NCBI RefSeq assembly: GCF_900107015.1
Contig: NZ_FNOI01000001.1
Span: 250,501-314,500 of the forward strand
Direction: 5' to 3'
Source: Litoreibacter albidus
GTDB taxonomy: Bacteria > Pseudomonadota > Alphaproteobacteria > Rhodobacterales > Rhodobacteraceae
DNA length: 64,000 nt
In this document: piece by piece, positions 1-10,027 of the stretch
Numbering within the stretch: the stretch's first letter is position 1
Layout of the letters: the number at the start of each line of letters is the position of its first letter
Notes under the pieces: generated by a model
What the model was told of the DNA's origin: nothing
The model's database searches: none
Seen by the model: only the letters and a program-made list of their open reading frames with translations
Position numbers and translations under genes: made by a program

Positions 1-187
1 CGATCAGGATCGCGTCCCCCCACGGGACCAAGAAGAAATCCACCTGAAACTTACCCTGTGGCGTCAGCAAGGCCGCGTAGACCAAGCCGTCCGACAGTTT
101 TTCCAGATCATTCGTGACCAATCCTTGCAGGAACCCGACACGGTCTCCGCCTGTCACTTCGATCAACATGCGTTTGGCGTCTGACAT
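1..187 (-). CDS. ygfZ: YgfZ/GcvT-like folate-binding protein, N-terminal fragment
   Basis: Only the first 62 codons are inside the window; the gene runs off the left edge. The reverse strand reads MSDAKRMLIEVTGGDRVGFL and continues with QGLVTNDL, the opening of the YgfZ/GcvT-like fold, where the first strand and the GFLQGLVTND turn are conserved. Members bind tetrahydrofolate and help maintain Fe-S enzymes such as MiaB. The diagnostic KGCYxGQE motif lies beyond the edge, so the YgfZ assignment rests on the N-terminus alone. It is divergent from the glycosyltransferase at 252, with only 64 bp between the two starts for both promoters. Confidence 0.75.
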   Translation of the reverse strand, partial: MSDAKRMLIEVTGGDRVGFLQGLVTNDLEKLSDGLVYAALLTPQGKFQVDFFLVPWGDAILI

Positions 188-251
188 ATGATCCCTCTTG
201 CGTTGTTTGGCCTGTTATATAGTCGACGGGCTCGGCTATAACAGCCCCGAT

Positions 252-938
252 ATGTCTGCACCGTTTTCCATTGTGATCCCAACCCTAAATGCGGCCGAAG
301 GGCTGCCTGCGACTGTTAATGCCTTGTTGCCGGGGTTGGAGGTCGGGATGATCCACGAGCTGATCGTCTCTGACGGGGGCAGCACTGATGCGACACTGGA
401 CATCGCGGCGCAGGCGGGGGCTGTGGTTGTAGCTGGCCCAAAAGGGCGGGGCGGCCAGTTGCGGCGGGGGGCAGCAGCTGCGCAAGGCGAGTGGCTTTTG
501 TTTTTGCATGCGGACACCCAGTTGGCCCCTGATTGGGTCGGCGCGGCGGCGGTGCACCGTGCGGAACATCCCAATCTAGCGGCGGTCTTCCGGCTGAAGT
601 TTCGCGCGACAGGTCTCGCGCCGCGCATTGTCGCGGGGTGGGCCAACCTGCGTAGCTCCGCGCTGAACCTGCCCTACGGCGACCAAGGCTTGCTAATGTC
701 ACGCGCGCTCTACGACTATTCAGGGGGCTATCCGGAGCAGCCCCTGATGGAGGATGTGGCGATGGCGCGGGCCTTGAAGGGGCGCATCAGATTGCTAGAC
801 ACCTATGCCGCGACAGGGGCGGAGCGCTATGCCAAGAATGGTTGGGTCCGCCAGAGCCTACGCAACTTTGGCACATTGACCCGCTACAGCTTCGGGGCTG
901 ATCCGGAGCAGCTGTCGAAGCGCTATCACAAAGGGTGA
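252..938 (+). CDS. family 2 glycosyltransferase (TIGR04283-like)
   Basis: 228-residue GT-A type glycosyltransferase. Visible motifs are the N-terminal strand IVIPTLNA (residues 7-14), the nucleotide-sugar loop VSDGGSTDAT (39-48), LHADTQL in place of a DXD motif (85-91), the acceptor-site PYGDQG (141-146) and LMEDV (165-169). The short length and PYGDQG/MEDV signature match the TIGR04283 family, often named after arsenosugar biosynthesis; no arsenic genes are seen nearby, so the substrate is unknown. I chose ATG 252 because the fold begins directly after it; an upstream in-frame codon at 198 would add an unconserved 18-residue tail. No membrane segment, so it is probably cytosolic. Confidence 0.8.
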   Translation: MSAPFSIVIPTLNAAEGLPATVNALLPGLEVGMIHELIVSDGGSTDATLDIAAQAGAVVVAGPKGRGGQLRRGAAAAQGEWLLFLHADTQLAPDWVGAAAVHRAEHPNLAAVFRLKFRATGLAPRIVAGWANLRSSALNLPYGDQGLLMSRALYDYSGGYPEQPLMEDVAMARALKGRIRLLDTYAATGAERYAKNGWVRQSLRNFGTLTRYSFGADPEQLSKRYHKG

Positions 939-1032
939 TGGCAGGCGTCACCGATAGCGAATTGACGGCTTTGATGCGCGCCTCTACCTCTTAGAGTCTC
1001 AATAAATGATTGCTATGTAGAAGGCTCGCTTC

Positions 1033-2247
1033 ATGACCAATTCGCCCAACCTGTCCCATGGTCGTCACACGCTGGCCATCCCTGGCCCCTCGGTTATGCC
1101 GGAGCGCGTGTTGCAGGCGATGCATCGCCCCGCGCCGAACATCTACACCGGTGAGTTGATCGACCTGACTTACTCCTTGGTCCCCGATCTGAAGGCCGTC
1201 GCTAAAACGCAAGGGCATGTTGCGATGTACATCGGCAACGGCCACGCGGCTTGGGAGGCATCACTGGCGAACGTTCTGGAGGTGGGCGACAAGGTATTGG
1301 TGCCGGGTGCTGCGCAGTTCTCTTTGGGATGGGCGGAGACCGCGCGGCGACGCGGGCTGTTGGTGGACCAGCTTGATTTCGGGCGGCGCAACGCCATCGA
1401 CCCGCAAGCGGTGGAAGACGCGCTACGTGCAGACAGCACCCACGACATCAAAGCGGTGCTTGTTGTGCAAACGGATACGGCGAGCTCTGCCAAATCTGAT
1501 CTGGCCGCAATTCGTGCCGCGATGGACGCCGCTGGCCACCCTGCGTTGCTGTGTGTAGACAGCATCGCCTGTTTGGGCTGCGACGATATGCAGATGGATG
1601 CGTGGGGCGTCGATGTGATGGTCACGGGTAGCCAGAAGGGGCTGATGGTGCCGCCCGGCATGTGTTTCGTGTTCTTCAACGACAAGGCCGTAGCAGCCCG
1701 ACAAAAGATGTCGCGTGTGTCAAGTTACTGGGATTGGCACCCTCGCGCGAACCCCGAGGGCTATTACCAGATGTCGTGCGGTACTGCGCCAACGCATCAC
1801 TTCTACGGACTGCGCGTGGCGCTTGATATGATCGTTCATGAGGAAGGGATGGACAACGTATTGGCCCGTCACGCGACATTGGCTCGCGCGGTTTGGGCGG
1901 CCTGTGATGCGTGGGGGCAGGGTGGTCCGCTTGAGATGAACATTAGCGATCCAGCCGCCCGCAGTCATGCTGTCACAGCGCTGCGCATCGGCGCCCCGCA
2001 TGGGACCGATCTGCGAAACTGGCTCATTGCGAACGCAGGTGTCACGCTGGGCATCGGCCTTGGCATGGCGACAGAGGACGATGCCTATTCCGACGGCTTC
2101 TTCCGCATCGGACACATGGGGCACATAAACACCCATATGATGCTGGGCACACTTGGCGCGATTGATGCGGGCCTAAAAGCCCTGCGCATCCCGCATGGGG
2201 ATGGCGCATTGGCCGCTGCGGCGCAGGTTTGCGCTGCGCCGTCCTAG
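1033..2247 (+). CDS. class V aminotransferase (serine/alanine-glyoxylate aminotransferase family)
   Basis: 404-residue PLP enzyme of fold type I, class V. The IPGPSVMPERV entry (residues 17-27), the glycine-rich cofactor loop near GNGHAAWEA (68-76), the aspartate in CVDSIACLG (174-182) and the Schiff-base lysine in TGSQKGLMVPPG (198-209, K202) are all visible. Family members transfer the amino group of serine or alanine to glyoxylate in the serine cycle or photorespiratory-type glyoxylate removal. The gene is monocistronic and its stop TAG shares a CTAG tetranucleotide with the stop of the convergent aminotransferase. Exact donor and acceptor cannot be read from sequence. Confidence 0.85.
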   Translation: MTNSPNLSHGRHTLAIPGPSVMPERVLQAMHRPAPNIYTGELIDLTYSLVPDLKAVAKTQGHVAMYIGNGHAAWEASLANVLEVGDKVLVPGAAQFSLGWAETARRRGLLVDQLDFGRRNAIDPQAVEDALRADSTHDIKAVLVVQTDTASSAKSDLAAIRAAMDAAGHPALLCVDSIACLGCDDMQMDAWGVDVMVTGSQKGLMVPPGMCFVFFNDKAVAARQKMSRVSSYWDWHPRANPEGYYQMSCGTAPTHHFYGLRVALDMIVHEEGMDNVLARHATLARAVWAACDAWGQGGPLEMNISDPAARSHAVTALRIGAPHGTDLRNWLIANAGVTLGIGLGMATEDDAYSDGFFRIGHMGHINTHMMLGTLGAIDAGLKALRIPHGDGALAAAAQVCAAPS

Positions 2248-3359
2248 CCGTTGCTTTGACGGGCGGCGTGCAAAGCCTTTGGCAGGGCTTGGGCCAACAG
2301 GTCCATGTCCTGCGGTGACCCACAGCTGATACGGATCGCACGGTTTTGTGGAGCGACGAACGGCATGCGCACGAACAGCCCTTCGGCCAATAATCCCTCC
2401 AACACCTTGCGGGCGAAATCGCCGTCCGCGCCGCAGTCCACAGCCACAAAATTGGTGGCGGACGGCAACGGCACCAGACCGTTATCGCGGGCAATCTCGG
2501 CGATCCGGTCACGCGATGCGGCGACCTTGGCACAAACCTCAGCCAGATAGGGCTGATCGTTCAGCGCGGCCAATGCGCCTGCCTGACTGATACGGCACAT
2601 GCCGAAATGGTTGCGGATTTTGTTGAAGGCCGCGATGGTCTGCGCCTCCCCCAAAGCATACCCCACACGGGCGCCAGCCATGCCGTGGCCTTTTGAGAAC
2701 GTGCGCATGCGAATGACATTCGCGTTCGTCATATCCAGTGCGGGGGCGGTGCCGTCGGGGGCAAGCTCTATGTAGGCTTCGTCCAGTATCAACAGGCAGT
2801 CGCTTGGCACCGCATCAATCAAATGCTGCACGGCGACGGCATCATGCCAGCTGCCCATGGGGTTGTCTGGGTTGGCGAAATAGATCAGCCGTGCGCCCGT
2901 CTCTAGGGCACGGGCCACCAACGCGTCTGGGTCTTCGCGGTCGTCGCGGTAAGGCACCATGTGCAGTTCGCCTCCAAAGCCCGCCACGTGGTAGTTGAAT
3001 GTTGGGTAGGCGCCAGCGGAGGTCACAACAGCGGTCCCGCCCTCCACGTAAAGCCGCACAAGATACCCCAAAAGCGCGTCGATACCTTCGCCTACAACGA
3101 TATTGTCCGGCGATACGTCGTGATGCTGCGCTAAGGCGTGCCGCAAGTCGTAGTTCTCTGGGTCGCCGTATTTCCATACGTCGGCGCTGGCGGCGGCCAT
3201 GGCGTTCAGCGCTTTGGGGGAGGGGCCGAACACGCTCTCGTTGGCACCAAGGCGGGCAGCGAAGGGCGCAGCCCTCGCGCGCTCCAACGTTTCGGGGCCC
3301 ACGAACGGGACGGAGGCAGGAAGACTGTCGGCAAGCGGGGTTAGGGGCGGTCTATTCAT
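2244..3359 (-). CDS. PLP-dependent aminotransferase, histidinol-phosphate aminotransferase-like
   Basis: 371 residues from the chosen ATG at 3359; a further in-frame start 19 codons upstream (3416) adds a non-homologous tail. Class I/II fold: substrate loop GANESVFGPSP (38-48), FANPDNPMG (161-169), DEAY (193-196), FSKGHGMAGARVGYALG with PLP lysine K223 and phosphate-binding R231. The ANES/NPDNP spacing is that of HisC-type enzymes, which convert histidinol phosphate and 2-oxoglutarate. No other his gene is adjacent, and Rhodobacteraceae often carry HisC paralogues acting on aromatic or other amino acids, so the substrate is left open. Confidence 0.85.
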   Translation of the reverse strand: MNRPPLTPLADSLPASVPFVGPETLERARAAPFAARLGANESVFGPSPKALNAMAAASADVWKYGDPENYDLRHALAQHHDVSPDNIVVGEGIDALLGYLVRLYVEGGTAVVTSAGAYPTFNYHVAGFGGELHMVPYRDDREDPDALVARALETGARLIYFANPDNPMGSWHDAVAVQHLIDAVPSDCLLILDEAYIELAPDGTAPALDMTNANVIRMRTFSKGHGMAGARVGYALGEAQTIAAFNKIRNHFGMCRISQAGALAALNDQPYLAEVCAKVAASRDRIAEIARDNGLVPLPSATNFVAVDCGADGDFARKVLEGLLAEGLFVRMPFVAPQNRAIRISCGSPQDMDLLAQALPKALHAARQSNG

Positions 3360-3440
3360 GGTGCAGACTTTGAGCGTGTTTTGCTCAAGCTTGCAAGTGC
3401 GCGCATGCACTCCCACCTATAAACTACGAAAGGAGCCCCC

Positions 3441-3605
3441 ATGCCCCAGTTTTCAAGACGCGGCTTCATGGCCGCAACGCTCGCAACAGGTGCCAGTCGC
3501 GCCGTGCCCATCGCTCTTCGGGCAAAGAAGCCACGCGTCGTGTTGGAGCTGGTCTACGACAAGGCGCTGGGCATGATGCGCGCGGTGGAGCGTATCGTCA
3601 GGTAA
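3441..3605 (+). CDS. 54-aa Tat-signal-like small protein
   Basis: Short frame preceded by a good Shine-Dalgarno (AGGAG, 10 bp upstream of the start). The protein opens MPQFSRRGFMAATLATGAS, an S-R-R-x-F-x twin-arginine motif followed by a modest hydrophobic segment, and ends with a basic helix (VYDKALGMMRAVERIVR). It lies divergently from the HisC-like gene and upstream of the crotonase. I recognise no function. It may be a tiny exported or membrane-edge protein; the hydrophobic part is short for a full Tat signal, so translocation is an inference. Confidence 0.55.
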   Translation: MPQFSRRGFMAATLATGASRAVPIALRAKKPRVVLELVYDKALGMMRAVERIVR

Positions 3606-3644
3606 CGCTGGCGTGGTGGCAATCTTGCGATTAGTTTGAGCATC

Positions 3645-4415
3645 ATGAGCTTAGTCACCACGCAAATCGCCGATGGCATCGCACGGGTCACCTTAAACCG
3701 CCCCGACAAAATGAATGCCATTTCCCTAGACATGCTGGACGATGTTCTTGCCGCGGCCGAGGCGTTGAAGGATGCGAGCGATATCCGCTGCGTCGTGCTT
3801 TCGGGCAGCGGGCGGGCGTTCTGTGCGGGGATTGATATCACCTCATTGTCGGGCCTTCTCGGGCAAGACATGGAGGAGGTAATTATCCGCCGGACCCATG
3901 GGACGGCGAACCGGTTTCAGGAGTTCGCCCTCGCGTGGCGCAATCTGGAGGTGCCGGTGATCGCAGCCCTGCATGGGGTGTGTTACGGGGCGGGCATGCA
4001 GCTGGCTATTGCCGCCGACATCCGCGTGGCGGCACCTGACACCAAGCTCTCGATCATGGAAATGAAGTGGGGCCTCGTGCCGGACATGGGCGGGATGACG
4101 CTCTTTCCGCAGGTGCTGCGCGACGACGTGCTTCGAAAGCTAATCTACACAGCCGAGGTCGTGCCGGCGGAGCAGGGCGTGGCACTGGGGCTTGTCACGG
4201 AACTGGCCGAGGACCCGCTCACGCGCGCGATGACGCTTGCGCAGCAAATCGCGGCCCAAAGCCCGAGTGCGATCAGCGCGGCCAAAAGGCTGATTGCCGA
4301 GGCGCAGAGTGGCACGCGCGAAAGCGTCCTAATGGCGGAATCGGTGGAGCAAGCCGCGCTGATTGGGACACCGGACCAAATGGCCGCCGTGATGCGTGGG
4401 ATGTCCAAGAAATAG
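3645..4415 (+). CDS. enoyl-CoA hydratase/isomerase (crotonase) family protein
   Basis: 256 residues, the normal length of a crotonase. The two oxyanion-hole segments are present: AFCAGID (58-64) and HGVCYGAGMQLAIAADIR (110-127). The active-site segment MEMKWGLVPDMGG (138-150) places an acidic pair eight residues apart (E139, D147), resembling dienoyl-CoA isomerases more than hydratases, which have two glutamates about 20 apart. Likely acts on acyl-CoA esters in beta-oxidation. ATG 3645 is preferred; a TTG at 3636 is in frame. A downstream inverted repeat (4538-4617) separates it from valS. Confidence 0.85.
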   Translation: MSLVTTQIADGIARVTLNRPDKMNAISLDMLDDVLAAAEALKDASDIRCVVLSGSGRAFCAGIDITSLSGLLGQDMEEVIIRRTHGTANRFQEFALAWRNLEVPVIAALHGVCYGAGMQLAIAADIRVAAPDTKLSIMEMKWGLVPDMGGMTLFPQVLRDDVLRKLIYTAEVVPAEQGVALGLVTELAEDPLTRAMTLAQQIAAQSPSAISAAKRLIAEAQSGTRESVLMAESVEQAALIGTPDQMAAVMRGMSKK

Positions 4416-4537
4416 GTTCGAGAAAGGCGGCTGAGGTCGCCCCCAGCCGCGCTCCGAAGATCGCGCTTGGCGGTCTCCATCCGGTCCGGTCATCGGCTCT
4501 CCAGCCTGTACCGGACCTCTAGAGAGCCACGATTCCC

Positions 4538-4617
4538 GTTTCCATTTGGTTAAAATACTCAAATCTTTCCGCCCGATGCAGGCGGCGTCTCATGAGTATT
4601 TGGGACCAAATGGAAAC
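4538..4617. repeat. long imperfect inverted repeat between crotonase gene and valS
   Basis: The left arm (4538-4561, beginning GTTTCCATTTGGT and ending ATACTCA) and right arm (4593-4617, TGAGTATTTGGG then ACCAAATGGAAAC) are reverse complements over about 22 of 24 positions, with a 31-bp loop. It sits between convergent genes and could act as a bidirectional terminator or be a dispersed intergenic element; the GAGTATTT core recurs in related form at 51830-51848. Confidence 0.6.
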
Positions 4618-4625
4618 AAGGGCGC

Positions 4626-7600
4626 TTAGTCCAGTTCAGCCAATCGCGCGAGTGCGGCTTTGATCTTCCCTTCTTCGTCCTCGCGTGCTGCGAGGTTTTC
4701 GCGGGCCTCCTCAACAACATCAGCGGGGGCGCTTTGGGCGAATTTGGGGTTGTTCAACCTGCCGCGCAGCCCGCCTAGCTCTTTGGCAAGCTTGCCCAGA
4801 GTTTTTTCTAGGCGTGCTTTTTCCGCGTCGACGTCGATGATGCCAGCAAGGGGCAAAGCGAAGTTGCCGCCGGACACAGGTATAGTGATCGAGCCTTTCG
4901 GCGCCGCAGCTTCCGTGACGTCGTCGATGCGGGCGAGCTTGAGGATCAGTGCTTCGTTGTTTTCAAAGGCCGTGCGGCCTGCGCCATCCAGATCGACCTG
5001 CACCAGCGGCACCCTGAGGCCCGCGGGGACGTTCATTTCACCGCGTGCAGAGCGGACGGCGTCGATCAGGGAGATGACCCAATTCATTTCCGTGTCCGCA
5101 GTTCCGTCGATGAGGTCAGCGCCGTAAGTCGGCCAGTCCTCATGCACCAACATACCGTCGCGTTTGGCCGTCTCGCCCCAAAGCTCTTCGGTGATGAAGG
5201 GCATTATCGGGTGCAGCAGGATCATGCATTGGTCGAGAACCCATGCCATAGTCGCGCGGGTTTCGGCCTTTTGCGCCTCTGTACCATCCAGCAGCAACGG
5301 CTTCGAGAACTCCACATACCAGTCGCAGACCTTGCCCCAAACGAACTTGTAAAGCGCGTCTGCGGCGTCGTTGAAGCGGTAGGCCTCCAGCGCTGCATCT
5401 ACGTCCATGCGGACTTTGGCGGTCTCACCCACGATCCACTTGTTAACCGTAAATTCGAGGTCTGCAGGTGCTCGGCGTTGCGTTGGCGAAGCGTCGGACC
5501 CAGCGTACACCCCGTTCATTTCCGCGAAGCGGACGGCATTCCAGAGTTTGGTGCCAAAGTTGCGGTAGCCCGCGATGCGTTGCATGTCGATTTTGAGCAC
5601 CCCCCCAAGGGATGCCATCGCCGTGTTGGTAAAGCGGAGCGCGTCGGCGCCGTACTCATTGATGATTTCCAGCGGGTCGATCACGTTGCCGGTGGATTTC
5701 GACATTTTCTTGCCCTTGGCGTCGCGCACGAGGCCGTGCAGGTAGACCGTGTCGAATGGGATTTGGTCCACGACGGCCAGTTGCATCATCATCATCCGCG
5801 CCACCCAGAAGAACAGGATGTCTTGGCCTGTAATCAACGTGGAGGTTGGAAAGTACTTTTGCAGCGCTTCGGTGTCTTCGGGCCAGCCGAGCGTGCCAAT
5901 GGGCCAGAGGCCAGAGGAGAACCAAGTGTCCAGCACATCGGCGTCGCGCCAGATTGGGTAGACCAGCTTAGTGGGGTCTTGCGTGACGCTATATTCCGCC
6001 AAGCCAGCGGCGAACTGATGCAGCGCGTCGGCGCGATCCGTGACCTCAACAGGGCGGGCGTGGTTCAGTGGGGTGGGTAGCTTGGCGAGGATGTCGCCGA
6101 ACTGGTTGGTCACGCCGTCGAATTCCGTCGCACAGTGATGCACGTCAGGGTTCGCAGCAATGGCGTCGTTGTTCAGGATGCGACCCAATTCTACGGCATC
6201 CAGGTCGCCGTCACCTTCGTCATCTTTGAAGCCAGCGGCGTTTAGATCAAAACCATACCAGACCGGAATCTGGTGACCCCACCAAAGCTGGCGTGAGATG
6301 CACCATGGCTCGATGTTGTCGAGCCAGTTGTAATAGACCTTCTCGCCGCTCTCGGGCATGATTTTGACGTCGCCATTGCGCACCGCATCCAGCGCGGGGC
6401 CGACGATTTTGTCGGTCTCCACAAACCATTGGTCCGTCAGCATCGGCTCGATCACCACTTTGGAGCGGTCGCCGTAGGGCTGCATGATCGGTTTGCTCTC
6501 GACGTAAGGCACCAGCTTGGAGCTTTCTTCGCCGGTTTCCTCGTCGATGACGGGCACGCTGACCATGACGGCCAAGCCTTCGTCGGTGATATCTTTCACC
6601 ACAGCTTTGCGCGCCTCGAAACGGTCCATGCCGCGGTAGGCTTCGGGCACCATGTTCATCGCGGCGATCATAGCCTCGTCGAAGTCCTGCTCGCCATTGG
6701 CAATTGCTTGGGCCACGGCGGCCTCTTCGGCGTAGGGCTTGCCGTCCGCGCGCATGGCGGCCTTGGTGTCCATCAGGTTGTACATCGGGATGCCGCCGCG
6801 CTTGGCGACTTGGTAGTCGTTGAAGTCATGCGCGCCGGTGATTTTCACCGCGCCGGAGCCGAAATCCTTGTCTGGATATTCGTCTGTGATGATCGGGATC
6901 AGGCGGCGCAGCTCTTTCGGGCCAACCGGAATTTCACAAAGTTTTCCGACGATTGAGGCGTAACGCTCATCTGACGGATGAACCGCAACAGCACCGTCGC
7001 CCAGCATGGTCTCGGGGCGTGTGGTGGCGATGGAAATATAGTCGCGGGTCTCGCGCAGTGTGACATTTCCGTCTTCGTCACGCTCGATGTATTCATAGGT
7101 TTCGCCACCGGCCAGCGGGTACTTGAAGTGCCACATGTGGCCTGGCGTCTCAATGTTTTCGACTTCCAGATCAGAGATCGCGGTCTCGAAATGCGGATCC
7201 CAGTTGACCAGCCGTTTGCCGCGGTAAATCAGGCCTTTGTTGTACATCTCAACGAAGACTTTGATCACGGCGTCGTGGAAGTTACCCTGCGCATCGTCGG
7301 GCGCTCCGGGCGCGCCGGACATGGTGAAAGCCTCCCGCGACCAATCGCAGGACGCCCCAAGGCGCTTGAGCTGATCAACGATTGTGCTACCGGACTCGGC
7401 CTTCCAGTCCCAGACTTTCTCTAGAAACTTTTCGCGGCCCAGCTCGGTGCGCTTCGGTTCGCCGTTCTCAGAGAGCTTGCGTTCCACCACCATCTGCGTG
7501 GCAATACCCGCGTGGTCGGTGCCGGGTTGCCAGAGGGTGTCGAACCCTTGCATGCGCTTCCAGCGGATCAACACATCTTGCAGCGTGTTGTTGAAGGCGT

Positions 7601-7763
7601 GGCCCATGTGCAAAACGCCAGTGACGTTCGGGGGCGGGATCATGATGCTGAAGGTTTCGGCGCGCTTGGCGTTTGCACCAGCGGTGAAGCAGCCGGCTTT
7701 TTCCCAAGCGTCGTAGAGGCGGCTTTCGGCCTCAGATGCGTTAAATGTCTTTTCCATGGCCAT
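4626..7763 (-). CDS. valS: valyl-tRNA synthetase
   Basis: 1045 residues, class I aminoacyl-tRNA synthetase charging tRNA-Val in the cytosol. The HIGH-type signature is [18 protein letters not shown] (HMGH at 52-55) and the KMSKS loop is [13 protein letters not shown] around residue 685. The CP1 editing domain, the anticodon-binding domain and a C-terminal coiled-coil (the [19 protein letters not shown] region) follow in order. It is about 90 residues longer than the Escherichia coli enzyme; extra stretches include one after the anticipated CP1 region. A GGGGA sequence 8 bp upstream supports ATG 7763. Divergent from kynA. Confidence 0.97.
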   Translation of the reverse strand: MAMEKTFNASEAESRLYDAWEKAGCFTAGANAKRAETFSIMIPPPNVTGVLHMGHAFNNTLQDVLIRWKRMQGFDTLWQPGTDHAGIATQMVVERKLSENGEPKRTELGREKFLEKVWDWKAESGSTIVDQLKRLGASCDWSREAFTMSGAPGAPDDAQGNFHDAVIKVFVEMYNKGLIYRGKRLVNWDPHFETAISDLEVENIETPGHMWHFKYPLAGGETYEYIERDEDGNVTLRETRDYISIATTRPETMLGDGAVAVHPSDERYASIVGKLCEIPVGPKELRRLIPIITDEYPDKDFGSGAVKITGAHDFNDYQVAKRGGIPMYNLMDTKAAMRADGKPYAEEAAVAQAIANGEQDFDEAMIAAMNMVPEAYRGMDRFEARKAVVKDITDEGLAVMVSVPVIDEETGEESSKLVPYVESKPIMQPYGDRSKVVIEPMLTDQWFVETDKIVGPALDAVRNGDVKIMPESGEKVYYNWLDNIEPWCISRQLWWGHQIPVWYGFDLNAAGFKDDEGDGDLDAVELGRILNNDAIAANPDVHHCATEFDGVTNQFGDILAKLPTPLNHARPVEVTDRADALHQFAAGLAEYSVTQDPTKLVYPIWRDADVLDTWFSSGLWPIGTLGWPEDTEALQKYFPTSTLITGQDILFFWVARMMMMQLAVVDQIPFDTVYLHGLVRDAKGKKMSKSTGNVIDPLEIINEYGADALRFTNTAMASLGGVLKIDMQRIAGYRNFGTKLWNAVRFAEMNGVYAGSDASPTQRRAPADLEFTVNKWIVGETAKVRMDVDAALEAYRFNDAADALYKFVWGKVCDWYVEFSKPLLLDGTEAQKAETRATMAWVLDQCMILLHPIMPFITEELWGETAKRDGMLVHEDWPTYGADLIDGTADTEMNWVISLIDAVRSARGEMNVPAGLRVPLVQVDLDGAGRTAFENNEALILKLARIDDVTEAAAPKGSITIPVSGGNFALPLAGIIDVDAEKARLEKTLGKLAKELGGLRGRLNNPKFAQSAPADVVEEARENLAAREDEEGKIKAALARLAELD

Positions 7764-7928
7764 GATATCGGTCCCCTTTTTGGAGTTACGCAGGTCTTAC
7801 CGCGCCAAGACGGGCGCGAAAAGGGTTGATCGGGCGTATTCTGACGGCTTTGGGCGCAGCACGCCGGTTGCGCTGCCCAGGCCACGGGGTAGGGTGCGCC
7901 CACCAGCATATTTCGGGAGCACAAGAGA

Positions 7929-8771
7929 ATGACCGCGGATACCCCCTATGATCCGGCGCGAGAGGGCGCGCAGATGCGTTTTGACGGGCGCATGTCGTAT
8001 AACGACTACCTCAAGCTGGACCTCGTTCTGGGTGCGCAGGACTGCCTGACCGACACCCACGACGAGATGCTATTTATTATCCAGCACCAGACCTCGGAGC
8101 TATGGATGCGGTTGGCCCTGCATGAGATCGCGGCGGCGCGGGCCAGTATTCGGGCGGATCAATTGCAACCGGCGTTCAAGATGCTCAGCCGTGTGGCGAA
8201 GATATTCGAGCAGTTGAACAATGCGTGGGACGTGCTGCGCACGATGACGCCAAGCGAATACACCGCCTTTCGCGACGACTTGGGCCAATCGTCAGGCTTT
8301 CAGTCTTGGCAATACCGGCTGATTGAATTTTCTGTCGGCAACCGCAACCCCGCGATGATCACGCCCCACGCGCATCGCGCGGACATAATGGCGAAGATCG
8401 AGGCGGAGCTGGCGCAGCCGTCTTTGTATGATGAGGCCGTGCGGGCCTTGGCGCGGGGCGGGGTGGCGGTGCCGCAGGCGTTTTTGGAGCGCGACATCGC
8501 AGGGAGCCACGACTTCGACGAGGGTGTGATGCAGGCATGGGCCACGGTCTACCGCGACCCTGAGGCGCATTGGGCGCTGTACGAGTTGGCCGAGAAGCTG
8601 GTGGACTTTGAGGATTACTTCCGCCGCTGGCGCTTTAACCACGTCACCACGGTAGAGCGGGTGATCGGCTTTAAACGGGGGACTGGCGGGACGGGGGGCG
8701 TTAGTTACCTGAAACGCATGTTGGAGGTCGAGTTGTTCCCCGAATTGTGGCGCGTGCGCACGGTGCTGTAG
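7929..8771 (+). CDS. kynA: tryptophan 2,3-dioxygenase
   Basis: 280 residues, close to the bacterial family norm. Heme-dependent enzyme that opens the indole ring of L-tryptophan to N-formylkynurenine, the first step of the kynurenine route. Recognisable segments are [32 protein letters not shown] (substrate and heme side residues), [13 protein letters not shown], and the C-terminal [19 protein letters not shown] with the expected heme-ligand histidine, plus [11 protein letters not shown]. No kynB or kynU is next to it, so the rest of the pathway must lie elsewhere. The stop is 7 bp from the end of the convergent DUF2235 gene. Confidence 0.96.
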   Translation: MTADTPYDPAREGAQMRFDGRMSYNDYLKLDLVLGAQDCLTDTHDEMLFIIQHQTSELWMRLALHEIAAARASIRADQLQPAFKMLSRVAKIFEQLNNAWDVLRTMTPSEYTAFRDDLGQSSGFQSWQYRLIEFSVGNRNPAMITPHAHRADIMAKIEAELAQPSLYDEAVRALARGGVAVPQAFLERDIAGSHDFDEGVMQAWATVYRDPEAHWALYELAEKLVDFEDYFRRWRFNHVTTVERVIGFKRGTGGTGGVSYLKRMLEVELFPELWRVRTVL

Positions 8772-8778
8772 TCGCGGG

Positions 8779-9849
8779 TCAGGGAGGGCCGGACGCTTTG
8801 ATCTGTGCCTTGGACGCAGGCACGAAGCCTTGCGGGCTGTTCACGACGCTGGGGTGCAACCGCTCCGACGGGTCGCGGCCCACAACGCGGGCGCGGCGCT
8901 GCCAAAACAGCTTGCCCCACTGGCGCCATGTTCCCACAGAGGGCGCATCCACGTCACGTGGGAAGCGGGCGCGCCAGCCGTCCGGCAGGGGTAGGCCGCA
9001 GTCCTCGGCCTTCTCCAGCATCCAGACCAGCGGGATGTTTGCGAGGGGACGCGCCGCATCGTAGCCCATAAGGTGCCCGCCGATATCACCATGTGCGCCT
9101 TTGAACCAAACCTGCTCCAGCACCCCCTCGTATCCCTCGCGGCTTTGCCACAGCACCGGCTCGAACACACGTCGGGTCTCGTTCAGGGCCAGCGCGTGGT
9201 ATCCGTGCTTGACCGAACAACCAAGTGAATGGCTGTGAAACTCGTGCTCCACAGGGGAGAAGCGCCACAAAAACGGGGCACGGAACCCCAAGGCGCGCAC
9301 GGTGTCCCAAATGCCGATCATCTCGATCGTTGCGTCCGCGTGGCAGAACTGTTTGCGAAACGCCTTGCTGGCGTCAGAGGAGGGGCTGCGGCGGTAATGG
9401 CGGTAGGCTTGGCGGACGTTGCGTTCGGTGGCGCAGTCCGCGCGCAACAGGCCGATCTGGTCGATCACCCCCGCAAGGCTGCGCACGGCGTAAGCCCCGC
9501 GCGAATAGCCAAACAAAAAGATCCGGTCACCCGGGCGGTAGCGCGACGCGATAAAGCCGTAGGCGTTGCGGATCTGGCGGTTGATACCGACGCCCGCCAT
9601 CACATCAATGGCGCGGCGCAGCCCTTGCCACTGAATGCCCGCCTCGTATTTTAGGGACACGGCCTTGTTCGGGGCCATTTCCGACAACAGCCGGAAGGTC
9701 GTGCCAGCGTGGGTTTCGTAGCCACGCTCCAGCGTGGACATGGTGCCGTCGAGGATGATCACGTGGGTGACAGGCCCGCGCGTTCCCTTGGGGTGGACCG
9801 AGCGGGGGGCAGGGCCAAAGCCTACGAGGGATTTTAGGCGGTTAGACAT
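8779..9849 (-). CDS. DUF2235 alpha/beta-hydrolase domain protein
   Basis: About 356 residues from ATG 9849 (an in-frame ATG at 9897 is possible). The N-terminal VTHVIILDGTMSTLERG corresponds to the DUF2235 opening, where DGT-containing strands start the hydrolase core, and FLFGYSRGAYAVRSLAG supplies the nucleophile elbow (G-Y-S-R-G). AHGDIGGHL near the middle gives a conserved acidic/His segment. The domain is shared with Tle1 type VI lipase effectors, but no VgrG, Hcp or other secretion gene is nearby and this short form has no membrane-insertion domain. Function beyond a putative esterase/lipase is unassigned. Confidence 0.75.
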   Translation of the reverse strand: MSNRLKSLVGFGPAPRSVHPKGTRGPVTHVIILDGTMSTLERGYETHAGTTFRLLSEMAPNKAVSLKYEAGIQWQGLRRAIDVMAGVGINRQIRNAYGFIASRYRPGDRIFLFGYSRGAYAVRSLAGVIDQIGLLRADCATERNVRQAYRHYRRSPSSDASKAFRKQFCHADATIEMIGIWDTVRALGFRAPFLWRFSPVEHEFHSHSLGCSVKHGYHALALNETRRVFEPVLWQSREGYEGVLEQVWFKGAHGDIGGHLMGYDAARPLANIPLVWMLEKAEDCGLPLPDGWRARFPRDVDAPSVGTWRQWGKLFWQRRARVVGRDPSERLHPSVVNSPQGFVPASKAQIKASGPP

Positions 9850-10027
9850 CGGGCGGATGTATCCGCCGAGCCTTTCTAATCCCTTATACCAACGCACGTT
9901 ACTCGCTCCAATTAAGCACCTGTCCCCACATTAGGGGGAACTAACCTGTCCTGCCAGTCAATGGGTTTCACATAATCGTTCGGCGGTGGTTACTATCACG
10001 TTACAGCGCGCGCTGCTTGGCGTGCGC

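Noticed and set aside
5142-6080. 312-codon frame on the plus strand opposite valS
   Set aside because: Antisense shadow; valS is strongly supported on the other strand.
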